A stretch of 64,000 nucleotides of DNA, taken from positions 992,001-1,056,000 of the forward strand of contig OZ271855.1 of NCBI GenBank assembly GCA_965601955.1. Direction: 5' to 3'. Below the pieces are notes generated by a model. The model was not told where the DNA came from. It searched no databases and was given only the letters and a program-made list of their open reading frames with translations. Every line of letters starts with the position of its first letter. Position 1 is the stretch's first letter. The DNA is from RHLJ01 sp965601955 (GTDB taxonomy: Bacteria; Bacteroidota; Rhodothermia; Balneolales; Balneolaceae). Positions 29,636 to 37,867 of the stretch are shown here, in pieces. A program made the translations under genes and the position numbers.

Positions 29636-30292
29636 ATGAAATTTTTTATCGATACAGCAAACCTTGAGGAAATTCAAGAAGCTAATGATCTGGGGGTATT
29701 AGACGGTGTAACTACTAATCCAAGTCTATGTGCTAAAATAGGAGTCAGAGATTTTGAGGGACATATCAAAAAGATATGCGATATAGTAGAAGGTGATGTT
29801 TCAGCAGAGGTAGTATCTACCACCTACAACGAAATGGTGGAAGAAGGAAAAAAGATTGCAAAAATTGCTGATAACGTAGTCGTAAAGGTTCCCTTGATTA
29901 AAGATGGGATTAAAGCGATTAAGACATTTTCGGATCTCGGGATTAAAACTAACTGCACACTGTGTTTTTCTTCTACACAAGCATTGATCGCTGCTAAAGC
30001 TGGTGCAACGTATATTTCCCCATTCCTCGGCCGCCTTGATGATATTTCTACTGATGGTATGCAGTTGATAAAAGATATCGTTCAAATTTACCTTAACTAT
30101 GGGTACCCAACAGAAGTATTAGCGGCAAGTATTCGTCACCCAATGCACGTAGTTGAATGTGCTAAAGTAGGCGCCGATGTTGCTACTATGCCACTTAGCG
30201 TAATTCTTAGTTTGCTTAAGCACCCATTAACAGATAACGGATTGGCTCGTTTCTTAAAAGATTGGGAAGATTTACAGGCTAGCTTTAAATAA
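29636..30292 (+). CDS. tal: Fructose-6-phosphate aldolase / small transaldolase
   Basis: This 218-residue enzyme belongs to the short transaldolase subfamily, which includes fructose-6-phosphate aldolase. It acts by Schiff-base chemistry in the non-oxidative pentose phosphate pathway. The catalytic Lys is K84 in VVVKVPL. The family's opening motif KFFIDTANLEEI and GVTTNPSL, the ISPFLGRLDD segment and the terminal helix FLKDWE are all present. Length equals the family norm. The upstream AAGGATG places a purine-rich site against the start. Whether it is a true transaldolase or an F6P aldolase cannot be settled from this reading. Confidence 0.93.
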   Translation: MKFFIDTANLEEIQEANDLGVLDGVTTNPSLCAKIGVRDFEGHIKKICDIVEGDVSAEVVSTTYNEMVEEGKKIAKIADNVVVKVPLIKDGIKAIKTFSDLGIKTNCTLCFSSTQALIAAKAGATYISPFLGRLDDISTDGMQLIKDIVQIYLNYGYPTEVLAASIRHPMHVVECAKVGADVATMPLSVILSLLKHPLTDNGLARFLKDWEDLQASFK

Positions 30293-30374
30293 GATTTAAG
30301 CATCTGAACCTTATTTAATTTGTAGCCAAAGCCTGAATTCGTTACTCTTAGGTTGTAATAAAAAGAGAGGCATC

Positions 30375-32918
30375 ATGAAAAAATGTGCTATCGTTTTTTT
30401 ATTCTTCCTAAGCATCTTGAATGCAAATGTTTTTGCTCAAGATGGGGATCGATTTAGCCTGGAAGCCTACCATCAATTTCTTCTGGCTAATCAAGGGTTG
30501 ACGTTCGAAGACTTAAGAGAGATGTATCCCGTTCCAGTCTTTTTGGAAAACTCACCAGCCAGCTTTAGCAATGCCTTATTCGCAGATTCGGTATTTCGAT
30601 ATTATCAATTTACCGACGATGAAATTAATGCGGTAGAAACCAATGGATTTATGGTTTCCGATCGTATTCGATATAAGAGTTTCGGTGAGGCGTTTATGAC
30701 GATATATAAGCGGGATTTACCTGTTTATGTATCTAGTGATGCAATTTTGCATGCTATTCATATCTCATATTCAAATATTCTTAGCACTATTGAAGAAGGG
30801 GTACTTTTCCATTCCATAGACTCCTTATTAAACAATTTGCACGGAGAGTTAAGTTCGTTTGAAACTAAGTATGGTGATAATCCTGATATGGAAAATAGCT
30901 TGAAGGATTATGATGTATACCTCACTATTCCAAGGATTTTACTTGGCAATGATGTGGCTCCTTTTTACGAATCTAACCAGGAAAGAATAGATGATGTGCT
31001 TGAATTTATTAATGCAGAGCAATTTACAGCATATCCTCTATTTTCTGATGTAGAGAGAAACCTTGATTTCAGTCAGTTCACAGTGAGAGGGCACTATACC
31101 CAGTCAGAAAAGCTTGGCAAATATTTCAAAGCAATGATGTGGCTGGGAAGAACGGAACTTTATCTAATTACACCGGATGCAGTTCCGTATTCATCCCTGA
31201 GCGAGGAAAAAAGAGACAGTATTGCTCAACGTCAAACGATTACTTCCTATCTAATAGAAGAGGCGCTAAAAGATGAATCATCAACCTCCCATTTAAACGA
31301 TATTGATGAGCTAATCAGTTTTTTGGTAGGAGAGTCTGATAACGTAATTGTTGATCACTTGAGATATTTAAAGGATTTAGTAGGCATTGAAGACGCTTCT
31401 TCTCTAACAGATATGGATGTATACAAATCTTTTAGAGATGCACTAATCGAAGAACCTTTTGCAGATCAGAATATATTATCGCAAGTGCTTGTTCAAGACC
31501 CTGTTAATACTGATGGTATCAAACCGGCATCTGCATTTATGCTCTTGGGACAAAGGTTTATCATCGATTCCTATATCCTGGGAAATGTTGTATTTGATAA
31601 AATTTCTAGTGGAGCTAGGAGGATGTTGCCTAAAAGTGCAGATGCTATGTTTGCATTAGGTAATGACCATGCGCTAAAGATTCTGGAAGAAGATCTTCAA
31701 AACTATGGGTATTCGTTAGATTTGGCTGCTCTGCGTTATCTCGTTGATAGCTTTGAGCCGGAATATTGGCAGCAGTCATTTTTTAATTTATGGTTGAATG
31801 TTGTGAGGCAGCTAAACCTGCCAGGTGATCTCACTACATTACCAAAATTTACCCAAACAGAAGCATGGTCGAATAAAACGATCAATACTCAATTAGCTGC
31901 CTGGGCTCAGATTAGGCACGACAACCTTTTATATGCTAAACAATCGTACACAGGAGGTCCTGTTTGTGAATTTCCGTACAGCTATGTAGAACCTAATCCA
32001 GAGTTTTTTGAGGCGGTAGCCACGTTAGCTTCATTTTCCAAAACAGCAACGACTAGTCTTGAAGCTATTCCGGATTATCTGAAGTCGTTTATGAATGTTT
32101 ATTTTGATGATGTTCAAGAAATCTCTGAAACATTAAAGGACATTGCTCAAAATCAGATTGATGGAATAGAGAATACCGATGATCAAATTGTTTTTCTTCA
32201 GGAGATGATGCACGAGAGCTTTTCCGGATGTTTAACAACCATCACAGGTTGGTATAAGGACCTATACTTCACTGGTGAAACTGGATTGTTGAAAGAAGAT
32301 TTTATTGTTGCCGATGTTCATACTTCTCCTTTCAACGAATGGGGCGATATTGTTGGATGGGTATTACATGTGGGTACTGGACCTCTAAATTTAGCTACCA
32401 TTGTTACTCAATTACCAGATGGAAAGGATTATGTATTTGTTGGGCCTGTAATGAGTTTTTATGAGCAGGTGAGTGTAAACTTTAAGAGGCTTACCGATGA
32501 AGAGTGGGTGCAAACCTTTGAAGGGGATGCAACTATGTCTCGCCCTGAGTTTACAGATAGCTATCTGGTTAATTCAGAAGATTATTATTACGACTATAGA
32601 TATTTTATCCCGGTTTCTACCGAAGAACCCTCCGTGCCCTCAATTCCTCAAACTATAGAGTTGAGCCAAAATTACCCTAATCCGTTTAATGCCGGAACAT
32701 TGATTAATTTTCGTATTCCAGCTAGATATACTAGTGCCCCTGTTAAGCTTGAAATATTCAATATCCAGGGACAACGAATACAAACTCTTCTAGATTCTAA
32801 CCTTTCTTCTGGAAACTATTCGGTTCGTTGGGATTCTGAGGCTTCGAGCGGTACCTACTTTTATCAGCTTACCGTAGGGGCAGAAGTGTTATCCAATAAA
32901 ATGCTTTTGCTCAAGTGA
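30375..32918 (+). CDS. Secreted DUF3160-family protein with T9SS sorting domain
   Basis: This 847-residue protein has a signal peptide (1-22, ending NANVFAQ). A large region (about 60-730) resembles the DUF3160 family, with segments such as YVSSDAILHAIHISYSNIL, FMLLGQRFIIDSYILGNVVFDK and AWAQIRHDNLLYAKQSYT. The C-terminus is a T9SS type A sorting domain (SQNYPNPFNAGTLINF to KMLLLK). DUF3160 proteins are widespread secreted proteins of unknown function, and His/Asp/Glu-rich segments here could bind metal. GAGG ahead of the ATG serves as ribosome-binding site. A hairpin terminator follows, so it appears monocistronic. No enzymatic role can be assigned. Confidence 0.82.
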   Translation: MKKCAIVFLFFLSILNANVFAQDGDRFSLEAYHQFLLANQGLTFEDLREMYPVPVFLENSPASFSNALFADSVFRYYQFTDDEINAVETNGFMVSDRIRYKSFGEAFMTIYKRDLPVYVSSDAILHAIHISYSNILSTIEEGVLFHSIDSLLNNLHGELSSFETKYGDNPDMENSLKDYDVYLTIPRILLGNDVAPFYESNQERIDDVLEFINAEQFTAYPLFSDVERNLDFSQFTVRGHYTQSEKLGKYFKAMMWLGRTELYLITPDAVPYSSLSEEKRDSIAQRQTITSYLIEEALKDESSTSHLNDIDELISFLVGESDNVIVDHLRYLKDLVGIEDASSLTDMDVYKSFRDALIEEPFADQNILSQVLVQDPVNTDGIKPASAFMLLGQRFIIDSYILGNVVFDKISSGARRMLPKSADAMFALGNDHALKILEEDLQNYGYSLDLAALRYLVDSFEPEYWQQSFFNLWLNVVRQLNLPGDLTTLPKFTQTEAWSNKTINTQLAAWAQIRHDNLLYAKQSYTGGPVCEFPYSYVEPNPEFFEAVATLASFSKTATTSLEAIPDYLKSFMNVYFDDVQEISETLKDIAQNQIDGIENTDDQIVFLQEMMHESFSGCLTTITGWYKDLYFTGETGLLKEDFIVADVHTSPFNEWGDIVGWVLHVGTGPLNLATIVTQLPDGKDYVFVGPVMSFYEQVSVNFKRLTDEEWVQTFEGDATMSRPEFTDSYLVNSEDYYYDYRYFIPVSTEEPSVPSIPQTIELSQNYPNPFNAGTLINFRIPARYTSAPVKLEIFNIQGQRIQTLLDSNLSSGNYSVRWDSEASSGTYFYQLTVGAEVLSNKMLLLK

Positions 32919-32932
32919 TTCCAAAGTATGTT

Positions 32933-32968
32933 AAAAAGCTCTTGACGATTAGCGTGAGGAGCTTTTTT
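32933..32968 (+). terminator. Terminator of the DUF3160 gene
   Basis: AAAAAGCTC (32933-32941) pairs with GAGCTTTTT (32959-32967), with an inner paired segment interrupted by one mismatch and a 5-nt loop. The 3' arm runs straight into the T-tract. It starts 14 bp after the stop codon. Confidence 0.8.
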
Positions 32969-33039
32969 GGTTTTTATAACCTGGCACATGACCAGATAAA
33001 CAATCTATTCTTTCTATATAAACCCCTGGAATTGAAAGA

Positions 33040-33570
33040 TCAGTTCAGAATTATATAATCTATCTCAAGCTCAAAAGCCTCGGCCTTTTTGTCTCTTGAA
33101 ATAAACCCAATACGGATTATATCATTGGTGCGGTTCTTATTCAGGTTTCTTCCGGTATAATCTCCAAGCCGTGTTTCATAGAATTCCTCTATGGGTATTT
33201 TCATGGTTACCCATTCTTCATTGGTAGTTTCAAGAGGGTAGGAGTAGTAAGGGAGCCAAAAACGGTTGCTCTGTTCCAGCATCAAAGAAAAAGAGAGTCC
33301 CTTTAAGCGGTACTTGATTTCTATATATTCAACTTCTGACACATCAAGTCGAACTCTGTTACTTCTTAGCGAAGCAAAACCTCCATTATTTGCGAAAGAA
33401 ATAGTGCCTCGGAACTGAATAGAGTTTTCATCTAAGGTGGCTATTCCTCTTGATAAACCTCCCATTACCCCATCATTGATTACGACCCAATTATATCCAT
33501 CCTTAGTATTGCCGAAGTCATAACTTGGAAGATTTAAAAGTTGAATGAATATGATTAGCGCTGAAATCAT
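33040..33570 (-). CDS. CIA30-family protein (NDUFAF1-like domain)
   Basis: This 176-residue protein is built around a CIA30 beta-sandwich domain. The signature is WVVINDGVMGGLSRG near residue 27, followed by FRGTISFANNGGFASLRS and a closing IGFISRDKKAEAFELEIDYI. A short hydrophobic N-terminus (ISALIIFIQLLNL) may be a weak signal or anchor. In mitochondria CIA30 proteins help assemble complex I. Bacterial versions are uncharacterised and may bind carbohydrate-like ligands. It is the last gene of a probable rlpA-crtI-lipoprotein-CIA30 minus-strand unit, 43 bp after the lipoprotein gene. Confidence 0.85.
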   Translation of the reverse strand: MISALIIFIQLLNLPSYDFGNTKDGYNWVVINDGVMGGLSRGIATLDENSIQFRGTISFANNGGFASLRSNRVRLDVSEVEYIEIKYRLKGLSFSLMLEQSNRFWLPYYSYPLETTNEEWVTMKIPIEEFYETRLGDYTGRNLNKNRTNDIIRIGFISRDKKAEAFELEIDYIILN

Positions 33571-33613
33571 GGATCTTTTTATGAGAGATACGAAGTTGAG
33601 AATACCTTCGGAT

Positions 33614-34690
33614 TTAGTTTAAAGATGGAGCAAGCGGTTGAAGCGGGGTTCCTCCTCCTCCGATAGAATTTGGGTTGTTGTTGGTAACTATATGAAGAGC
33701 CTTCATGAGCTTATTTACCTCAATTCGCCAGGTCTCGCTATCCATGGAAAAACCAAATGCCTGCTCAAATTCAATCTCTACATTTCGCTCAACAATGATG
33801 TCCCAGACATCCCAGGCTGCATCCTCGGTAAAATACATACCGTAATTCTGGAGAGTGAAGAAGAGCTTTTGACCTGGCGTAGTGGTTATCCCAATTGATT
33901 CGGCGGTTACTTCAGGAGGGATTGCGAACAAGGAACCCATCAGAATGTCAGCATCAGCATTTCGATTATATCCATCCGGAGCATAATTGTCGGCACTTTT
34001 AGCCGGCCATTTCCATCCAGGAAATTCTTCGGAATAGTGCACATATTTTTCAGCCCAGGGATTGATCTTAATCACATGCCGAATGGGGTCATCACTGGTA
34101 AATTCTCCAAGCCGGATGGTTCCTCCCAGTGCACTCATACCACTTGCTCCCTGGCCGCTACCTTCTAAACCATCTGAGGTTATACTCACATACGATCGAT
34201 TGTCTTCGTATTTCATCCACTCGGGTAGGTAAACGGGGCCTGCTTCTTCACATCTGGAAATTTGAGTGCTTTGAAAAACCGTATCTCCATCCGGTAAAAG
34301 AATGGCGAAATTGCTATTTGGGGTAAGTCCATAAGGGCTATTTCCTGCATCAGGTACTATCCAGTTATCGGGTACCTGTATGGTAAAATCTAGCGAAGTA
34401 GTTCCACTACAGCGTCCCGGGCCCCAGGTGGGACTGTTCAATACCTGTCTTGTGGGGTCTTCTTCACTTGTAACCAGGATATGTTGAATATCAACACCAA
34501 CATTGCCTGCGTCTTCAAAATTTGTGGGTTTATATTCCGCTCCATCTCCAATAGGCATATTCCAGATAGAAGAGGAAGTGAAGGGCCATAACCAGGGATC
34601 ACGGGTTTCGTCTGCTCCGGAATCTGTAGACGAGTCCTTGCATTGGATAAGCAAAATTGGGAGGATCAGAAGTAATTTTACTGTTTTCAT
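33614..34690 (-). CDS. Uncharacterised secreted lipoprotein
   Basis: This 358-residue protein has a lipoprotein signal with C17 (LLIQCKDSST). The C-K-D-S start matches the GH30 lipoprotein of this window and suggests the same sorting. The body has several striking motifs: WPFTSSSIWNMPIG near residue 35, WGPGRCSGTTSLDF near 90, and SGMSALGGTIRLGEF near 185 followed by RHVIKINPWAEKY and GWKWPAKSADNYA. I have a memory of similar S-x-LGG-x-IR-x-GE segments in uncharacterised secreted proteins of other bacteria, but no function. The aromatic content suggests a ligand- or glycan-binding surface. It starts 30 bp downstream of crtI. Confidence 0.6.
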   Translation of the reverse strand: MKTVKLLLILPILLIQCKDSSTDSGADETRDPWLWPFTSSSIWNMPIGDGAEYKPTNFEDAGNVGVDIQHILVTSEEDPTRQVLNSPTWGPGRCSGTTSLDFTIQVPDNWIVPDAGNSPYGLTPNSNFAILLPDGDTVFQSTQISRCEEAGPVYLPEWMKYEDNRSYVSITSDGLEGSGQGASGMSALGGTIRLGEFTSDDPIRHVIKINPWAEKYVHYSEEFPGWKWPAKSADNYAPDGYNRNADADILMGSLFAIPPEVTAESIGITTTPGQKLFFTLQNYGMYFTEDAAWDVWDIIVERNVEIEFEQAFGFSMDSETWRIEVNKLMKALHIVTNNNPNSIGGGGTPLQPLAPSLN

Positions 34691-34720
34691 AATGCAAAAA
34701 ACCAGTGATTAAAATCAGGT

Positions 34721-36199
34721 TCAAGCTTTACCAATAAGGTTCTGAGCAATAATACTGCTGGACAGAACTCCAGGAAGCCCAGCTCCTGGATGAGTACCTG
34801 CACCTACAAAGTAAAGTCCGTCAACATCCTCTGATTTATTATGAGGTCTAAACCAGGCAGACTGTGTCAAAATTGGTTCAACGGAGAAAGCAGATCCTTT
34901 GTAAGAATTTAGAACATTCTGGAAATGAAGCGGATCTATGTAGTGCTCGGCAACCAGATTTTCCTGAAGTCCGGGCAGGTAATTTTCTTCAAGAAAGTTC
35001 ATGATCGCATCCCGGTATTTAGGTGCAAACTCTGTCCAGTCTGTTCCGCTATCTAAATGAGGTACCGGGGAAAGTACATAAAAGCCTTCATGGCCTTCTG
35101 GTGCAATACTTGAATCAGTAATGGTAGGCATGTGCAGATATAAAGAGAAGTCATCAGCTACATTCTTTTTGTGAAAGATGTCGTCCAAAAGCCCTTTATA
35201 TCGTTTACCGAGTATAATATTGTGATGCGCTAAACCGGAATCTAAATACCTCTTCTTTGTTCCAAAATAGATCACAAATAAAGACATGCTATATTTAGTT
35301 CGTTCAATCTTTCCATCGGTATATTTTCTCCGATGCGAAGGATTGATCAAATTCTTATAGGTGAAAGCTACATCTGCGTTGGATACAACTACATCAGCGT
35401 CCAGCTTTTCTCCATTTTTAAGACGTACGCCTACCGCCTTGCCGTTCTTTACAAGAATTTCCTCTACTTCCGTCTCAAGGTGGAACTTCCCGCCCTGTTC
35501 TTTGATAAGCCTTTCAAAAGCATTTACAATGGCTCCGGTTCCTCCCATTGCATAATGTACTCCCCATTCTCTTTCAAGGTAGTGGATCATTGCATAGATA
35601 GAAGTAGTGTCAAAAGGGTTTCCTCCTACTAATAGTGGATGAAAAGAAAAACACTGTCTAAGAAACTCATCTTTTATAAACTGGCTCACATAAGAGTATA
35701 CATTCTTGTAACTCTGTAGCTTGATCAAATCAGGTGCAACCTTCAACATGTCAGTAAACTTCAGGAATGGCTGATCGGCTAGTTCTGTAAATCCTTTGTC
35801 AAAGATCGCCTTTGTAGTCCCAAGAAATTTCTCATATCCCTCTTTATCCGAAGGATTCCTTTTTTCTATCTCTTTGAGAGTAAACTCGTGATCGTTGTTA
35901 TAATCAAAACTCTTTCCGGTATGGTCGAAGATTCGATAAAAAGGATTGCAAGGAACAAATTCTACATAATCGCTTCTCTTCTTTCCTGCCGCTTCCCAGA
36001 TATCATCAAACATAAACGGGGCGGTAATTACTGTGGGGCCTCCATCAAATTTGAACCCATTCTGCTCATATACATAAGCACGCCCTCCTAATTTATCTCT
36101 CTTTTCCAGGATAGTGACGTTATGGCCTGATGAAAGGAGACGGGAAGCAGCACCTAAGCCGCCAAAGCCGCTCCCAATAATAATGATGTTTTTTTTCAT
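34721..36199 (-). CDS. crtI: Phytoene desaturase-family FAD oxidoreductase (CrtI)
   Basis: This 492-residue flavoenzyme of carotenoid synthesis begins with an FAD-binding motif (residues 5-35, IIIGSGFGGLGAASRLLSSG) and the CrtI-type continuation KRDKLGGRAYVYEQNGFKFDGGPTVI. The C-terminal family signature is FVGAGTHPGAGLPGVLSSS. Length matches bacterial phytoene desaturases. No phytoene synthase (crtB) or cyclase lies nearby, so the rest of the pathway must be elsewhere. Related desaturases and ketolases share this fold, so the exact step is uncertain. It lies 58 bp downstream of rlpA on the same strand. Confidence 0.9.
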   Translation of the reverse strand: MKKNIIIIGSGFGGLGAASRLLSSGHNVTILEKRDKLGGRAYVYEQNGFKFDGGPTVITAPFMFDDIWEAAGKKRSDYVEFVPCNPFYRIFDHTGKSFDYNNDHEFTLKEIEKRNPSDKEGYEKFLGTTKAIFDKGFTELADQPFLKFTDMLKVAPDLIKLQSYKNVYSYVSQFIKDEFLRQCFSFHPLLVGGNPFDTTSIYAMIHYLEREWGVHYAMGGTGAIVNAFERLIKEQGGKFHLETEVEEILVKNGKAVGVRLKNGEKLDADVVVSNADVAFTYKNLINPSHRRKYTDGKIERTKYSMSLFVIYFGTKKRYLDSGLAHHNIILGKRYKGLLDDIFHKKNVADDFSLYLHMPTITDSSIAPEGHEGFYVLSPVPHLDSGTDWTEFAPKYRDAIMNFLEENYLPGLQENLVAEHYIDPLHFQNVLNSYKGSAFSVEPILTQSAWFRPHNKSEDVDGLYFVGAGTHPGAGLPGVLSSSIIAQNLIGKA

Positions 36200-36257
36200 G
36201 GATGATAATCTTGATTCAGGCAGTTAACCCAAATTCAGGTCTTATCAATCCCGAAAC

Positions 36258-36938
36258 CTAAATATTGTCTACCTGCTTTACAAAGCCTTTGTGTCCCAAC
36301 CCTTCCAGTCTTTCTTTTGCTTCCAGGGCAATAGAAGGATTGTAGAAGTCTCCAAAGTAAACCCGGTAATAGGTTTTTCCATCCACAACTACTTCTTCCA
36401 CACGGCTACTTCTGATCTCTGCAGCTTTTTTTTCGGCGGAGGCACGATCATTATAAGATCCAAGCTGAACGGTATATTTTGCCGTTTTTAGATTTTGAGG
36501 GACCGGATCATCACTGTTCATAAGGTAAATCCTCACCCTTGCAGTACCGGGGCCAATCATATCTACTTTTTCGGCCGCTCCTTTTGAAAGATCAATGATT
36601 CGGTCTTTAGCATAAGGACCTCTATCATTAATTCGTACCTGAACGGTTTTTCCGTTATCCAGATTCTCAACCAAAACCTCGGTATTAAAAGGCAGGGTTC
36701 GATGGGCGGCAGTAAGTCCATTCATGTCATATTTTTCACCATTTGCGGTACTTCTTCCATGAAAATCCGGGCCATACCAACTTGCCTCCCCGGTTTCAAT
36801 AGCCTTAACGTCGCCAGAAGGAGCAGTTGAAGATGAATTGTTAGAAGGATTATTAATTGCCGTTCTATTACTGACGCCACAAGCGGAAAAGATCAGTAAA
36901 AGGGTAGCAATACTGAGTACCTGTTTATAAGAAGTCAT
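36258..36938 (-). CDS. rlpA: RlpA-family septal lipoprotein with SPOR domain
   Basis: This 226-residue lipoprotein (C20 in LLIFSACG) has a double-psi beta-barrel (about 48-135, GEASWYGPDFHGRSTANGEKYD) and a SPOR domain (about 153-226, YTVQLGSYNDRASAEKKA to YRVYFGDF). The residues expected for lytic transglycosylase activity are present: H79 in AAHRTLPF and D105 in RINDRGPY. SPOR domains bind denuded glycan strands at the division septum, so the protein probably acts there. A 144-bp divergent spacer separates it from the rhomboid gene. Confidence 0.93.
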   Translation of the reverse strand: MTSYKQVLSIATLLLIFSACGVSNRTAINNPSNNSSSTAPSGDVKAIETGEASWYGPDFHGRSTANGEKYDMNGLTAAHRTLPFNTEVLVENLDNGKTVQVRINDRGPYAKDRIIDLSKGAAEKVDMIGPGTARVRIYLMNSDDPVPQNLKTAKYTVQLGSYNDRASAEKKAAEIRSSRVEEVVVDGKTYYRVYFGDFYNPSIALEAKERLEGLGHKGFVKQVDNI

Positions 36939-37013
36939 TGATGTAGATGATAGATTTGCCGTTCTGTAAATATATTTTCAAAAAAAGAGAATGGAAACTA
37001 TGTGTTGGTAAAA

Positions 37014-37038
37014 AAGTACTCCATCACTTTAAGTACTT
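37014..37038. promoter_or_regulatory. Pair of AGTACT palindromes in the rlpA-rhomboid divergent spacer
   Basis: AAGTACT (37014-37020) and AAGTACTT (37031-37038) are palindromic and 17 bp apart, located 45-70 bp upstream of the rhomboid start. They could be a binding site for a dimeric regulator. No regulator is suggested by the sequence and chance is possible. Confidence 0.25.
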
Positions 37039-37082
37039 AAAACTGAACGAAGATATTTCTACCTTAGCGCCTAAATTTTAAA

Positions 37083-37676
37083 ATGATGCCAATCACATTT
37101 ATTCTTATCGGTATTAACGTTTTGGTTTATATGGCTGTGTACCAGGTACCCAAAATCATGGAAATGGGGATGTTTATGCCTTACCGGACGGTTAGAAATA
37201 ATACCTGGTACGAACTGATTACTTCTGGTTTTTTGCACGGAGGACTGACTCACTTACTATTTAATATGATCACCCTTCTATTCTTCGGCCCGGTAATAGA
37301 ACAAACCATTGGTCAGGAGCACTTCGTGATACTCTATTTTACTGGGCTATTGGCATCTTCAATACCTTCTCTTATCAAGCATAAGGATAATCCCGAATAT
37401 GCAACTATTGGAGCATCGGGAGCAGTGGAGAGTGTACTTTTCGCTTTTATCATTATTTACCCTTTTGAATCGATTTACCTATTCCTTATTCCTATTGGAA
37501 TACCAGCTATTATATTTGGCTTTCTTTTTATTGGCTATAGTATTTGGGCAAGCAAAAAGGAGGGGAAGATTAATCATGAAGCTCATATTGCCGGGGCAGC
37601 ATGGGGGATTATTTACATGTTTGCCTTTGTACCCAACACGATAGACCACTTCCTTACAATGATCGGCGCTTATTAA
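37083..37676 (+). CDS. Rhomboid-family intramembrane serine protease
   Basis: This 197-residue protein has six predicted membrane segments and the rhomboid catalytic dyad. The nucleophile is S112 in the TM4 motif GASGAV and the base is H168 in the TM6 motif HEAHIAGAAWG. The L1/TM2 features HGGLTHLLFNM (with His and Asn of the oxyanion region) and GxxxExxxG-like FGPVIEQTIG are intact. The protein has no extra cytoplasmic domain. Rhomboids cleave transmembrane proteins within the membrane, but no substrate is obvious here. The start could be either of two adjacent ATGs (37083 or 37086). Confidence 0.93.
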   Translation: MMPITFILIGINVLVYMAVYQVPKIMEMGMFMPYRTVRNNTWYELITSGFLHGGLTHLLFNMITLLFFGPVIEQTIGQEHFVILYFTGLLASSIPSLIKHKDNPEYATIGASGAVESVLFAFIIIYPFESIYLFLIPIGIPAIIFGFLFIGYSIWASKKEGKINHEAHIAGAAWGIIYMFAFVPNTIDHFLTMIGAY

Positions 37677-37749
37677 AAAACTTTGTCACTACGTTGTAAG
37701 TTGACCCATCCCCTGTCCTTCGTATGAATACTTCGGAAGACGGGCTCAA

Positions 37750-37835
37750 TCCCCTCCAAAGGAGGGGACGCTCGCTGTTAATCTCTTACTCAATCAAAGA
37801 CTTTCCCCTCTCAGGAGGGGTTAGGGTGGATAAAA
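37750..37835. repeat. Dispersed intergenic repeat with two CCCCTCC...GGAGGGG hairpins
   Basis: Between the convergent rhomboid and serC genes, CCCCTCC-AAA-GGAGGGG (37751-37767) and CCCCTC-TCA-GGAGGGG (37805-37820) lie 37 bp apart. The second continues into TTAGGGTGGATAAAAGG. The reverse complement of this second half closely resembles the element at 55692-55735, so this is one family of dispersed repeats. No coding potential was seen. Confidence 0.7.
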
Positions 37836-37867
37836 GGGTGTTAGAGATTCAATTAAATCAAAATTGA

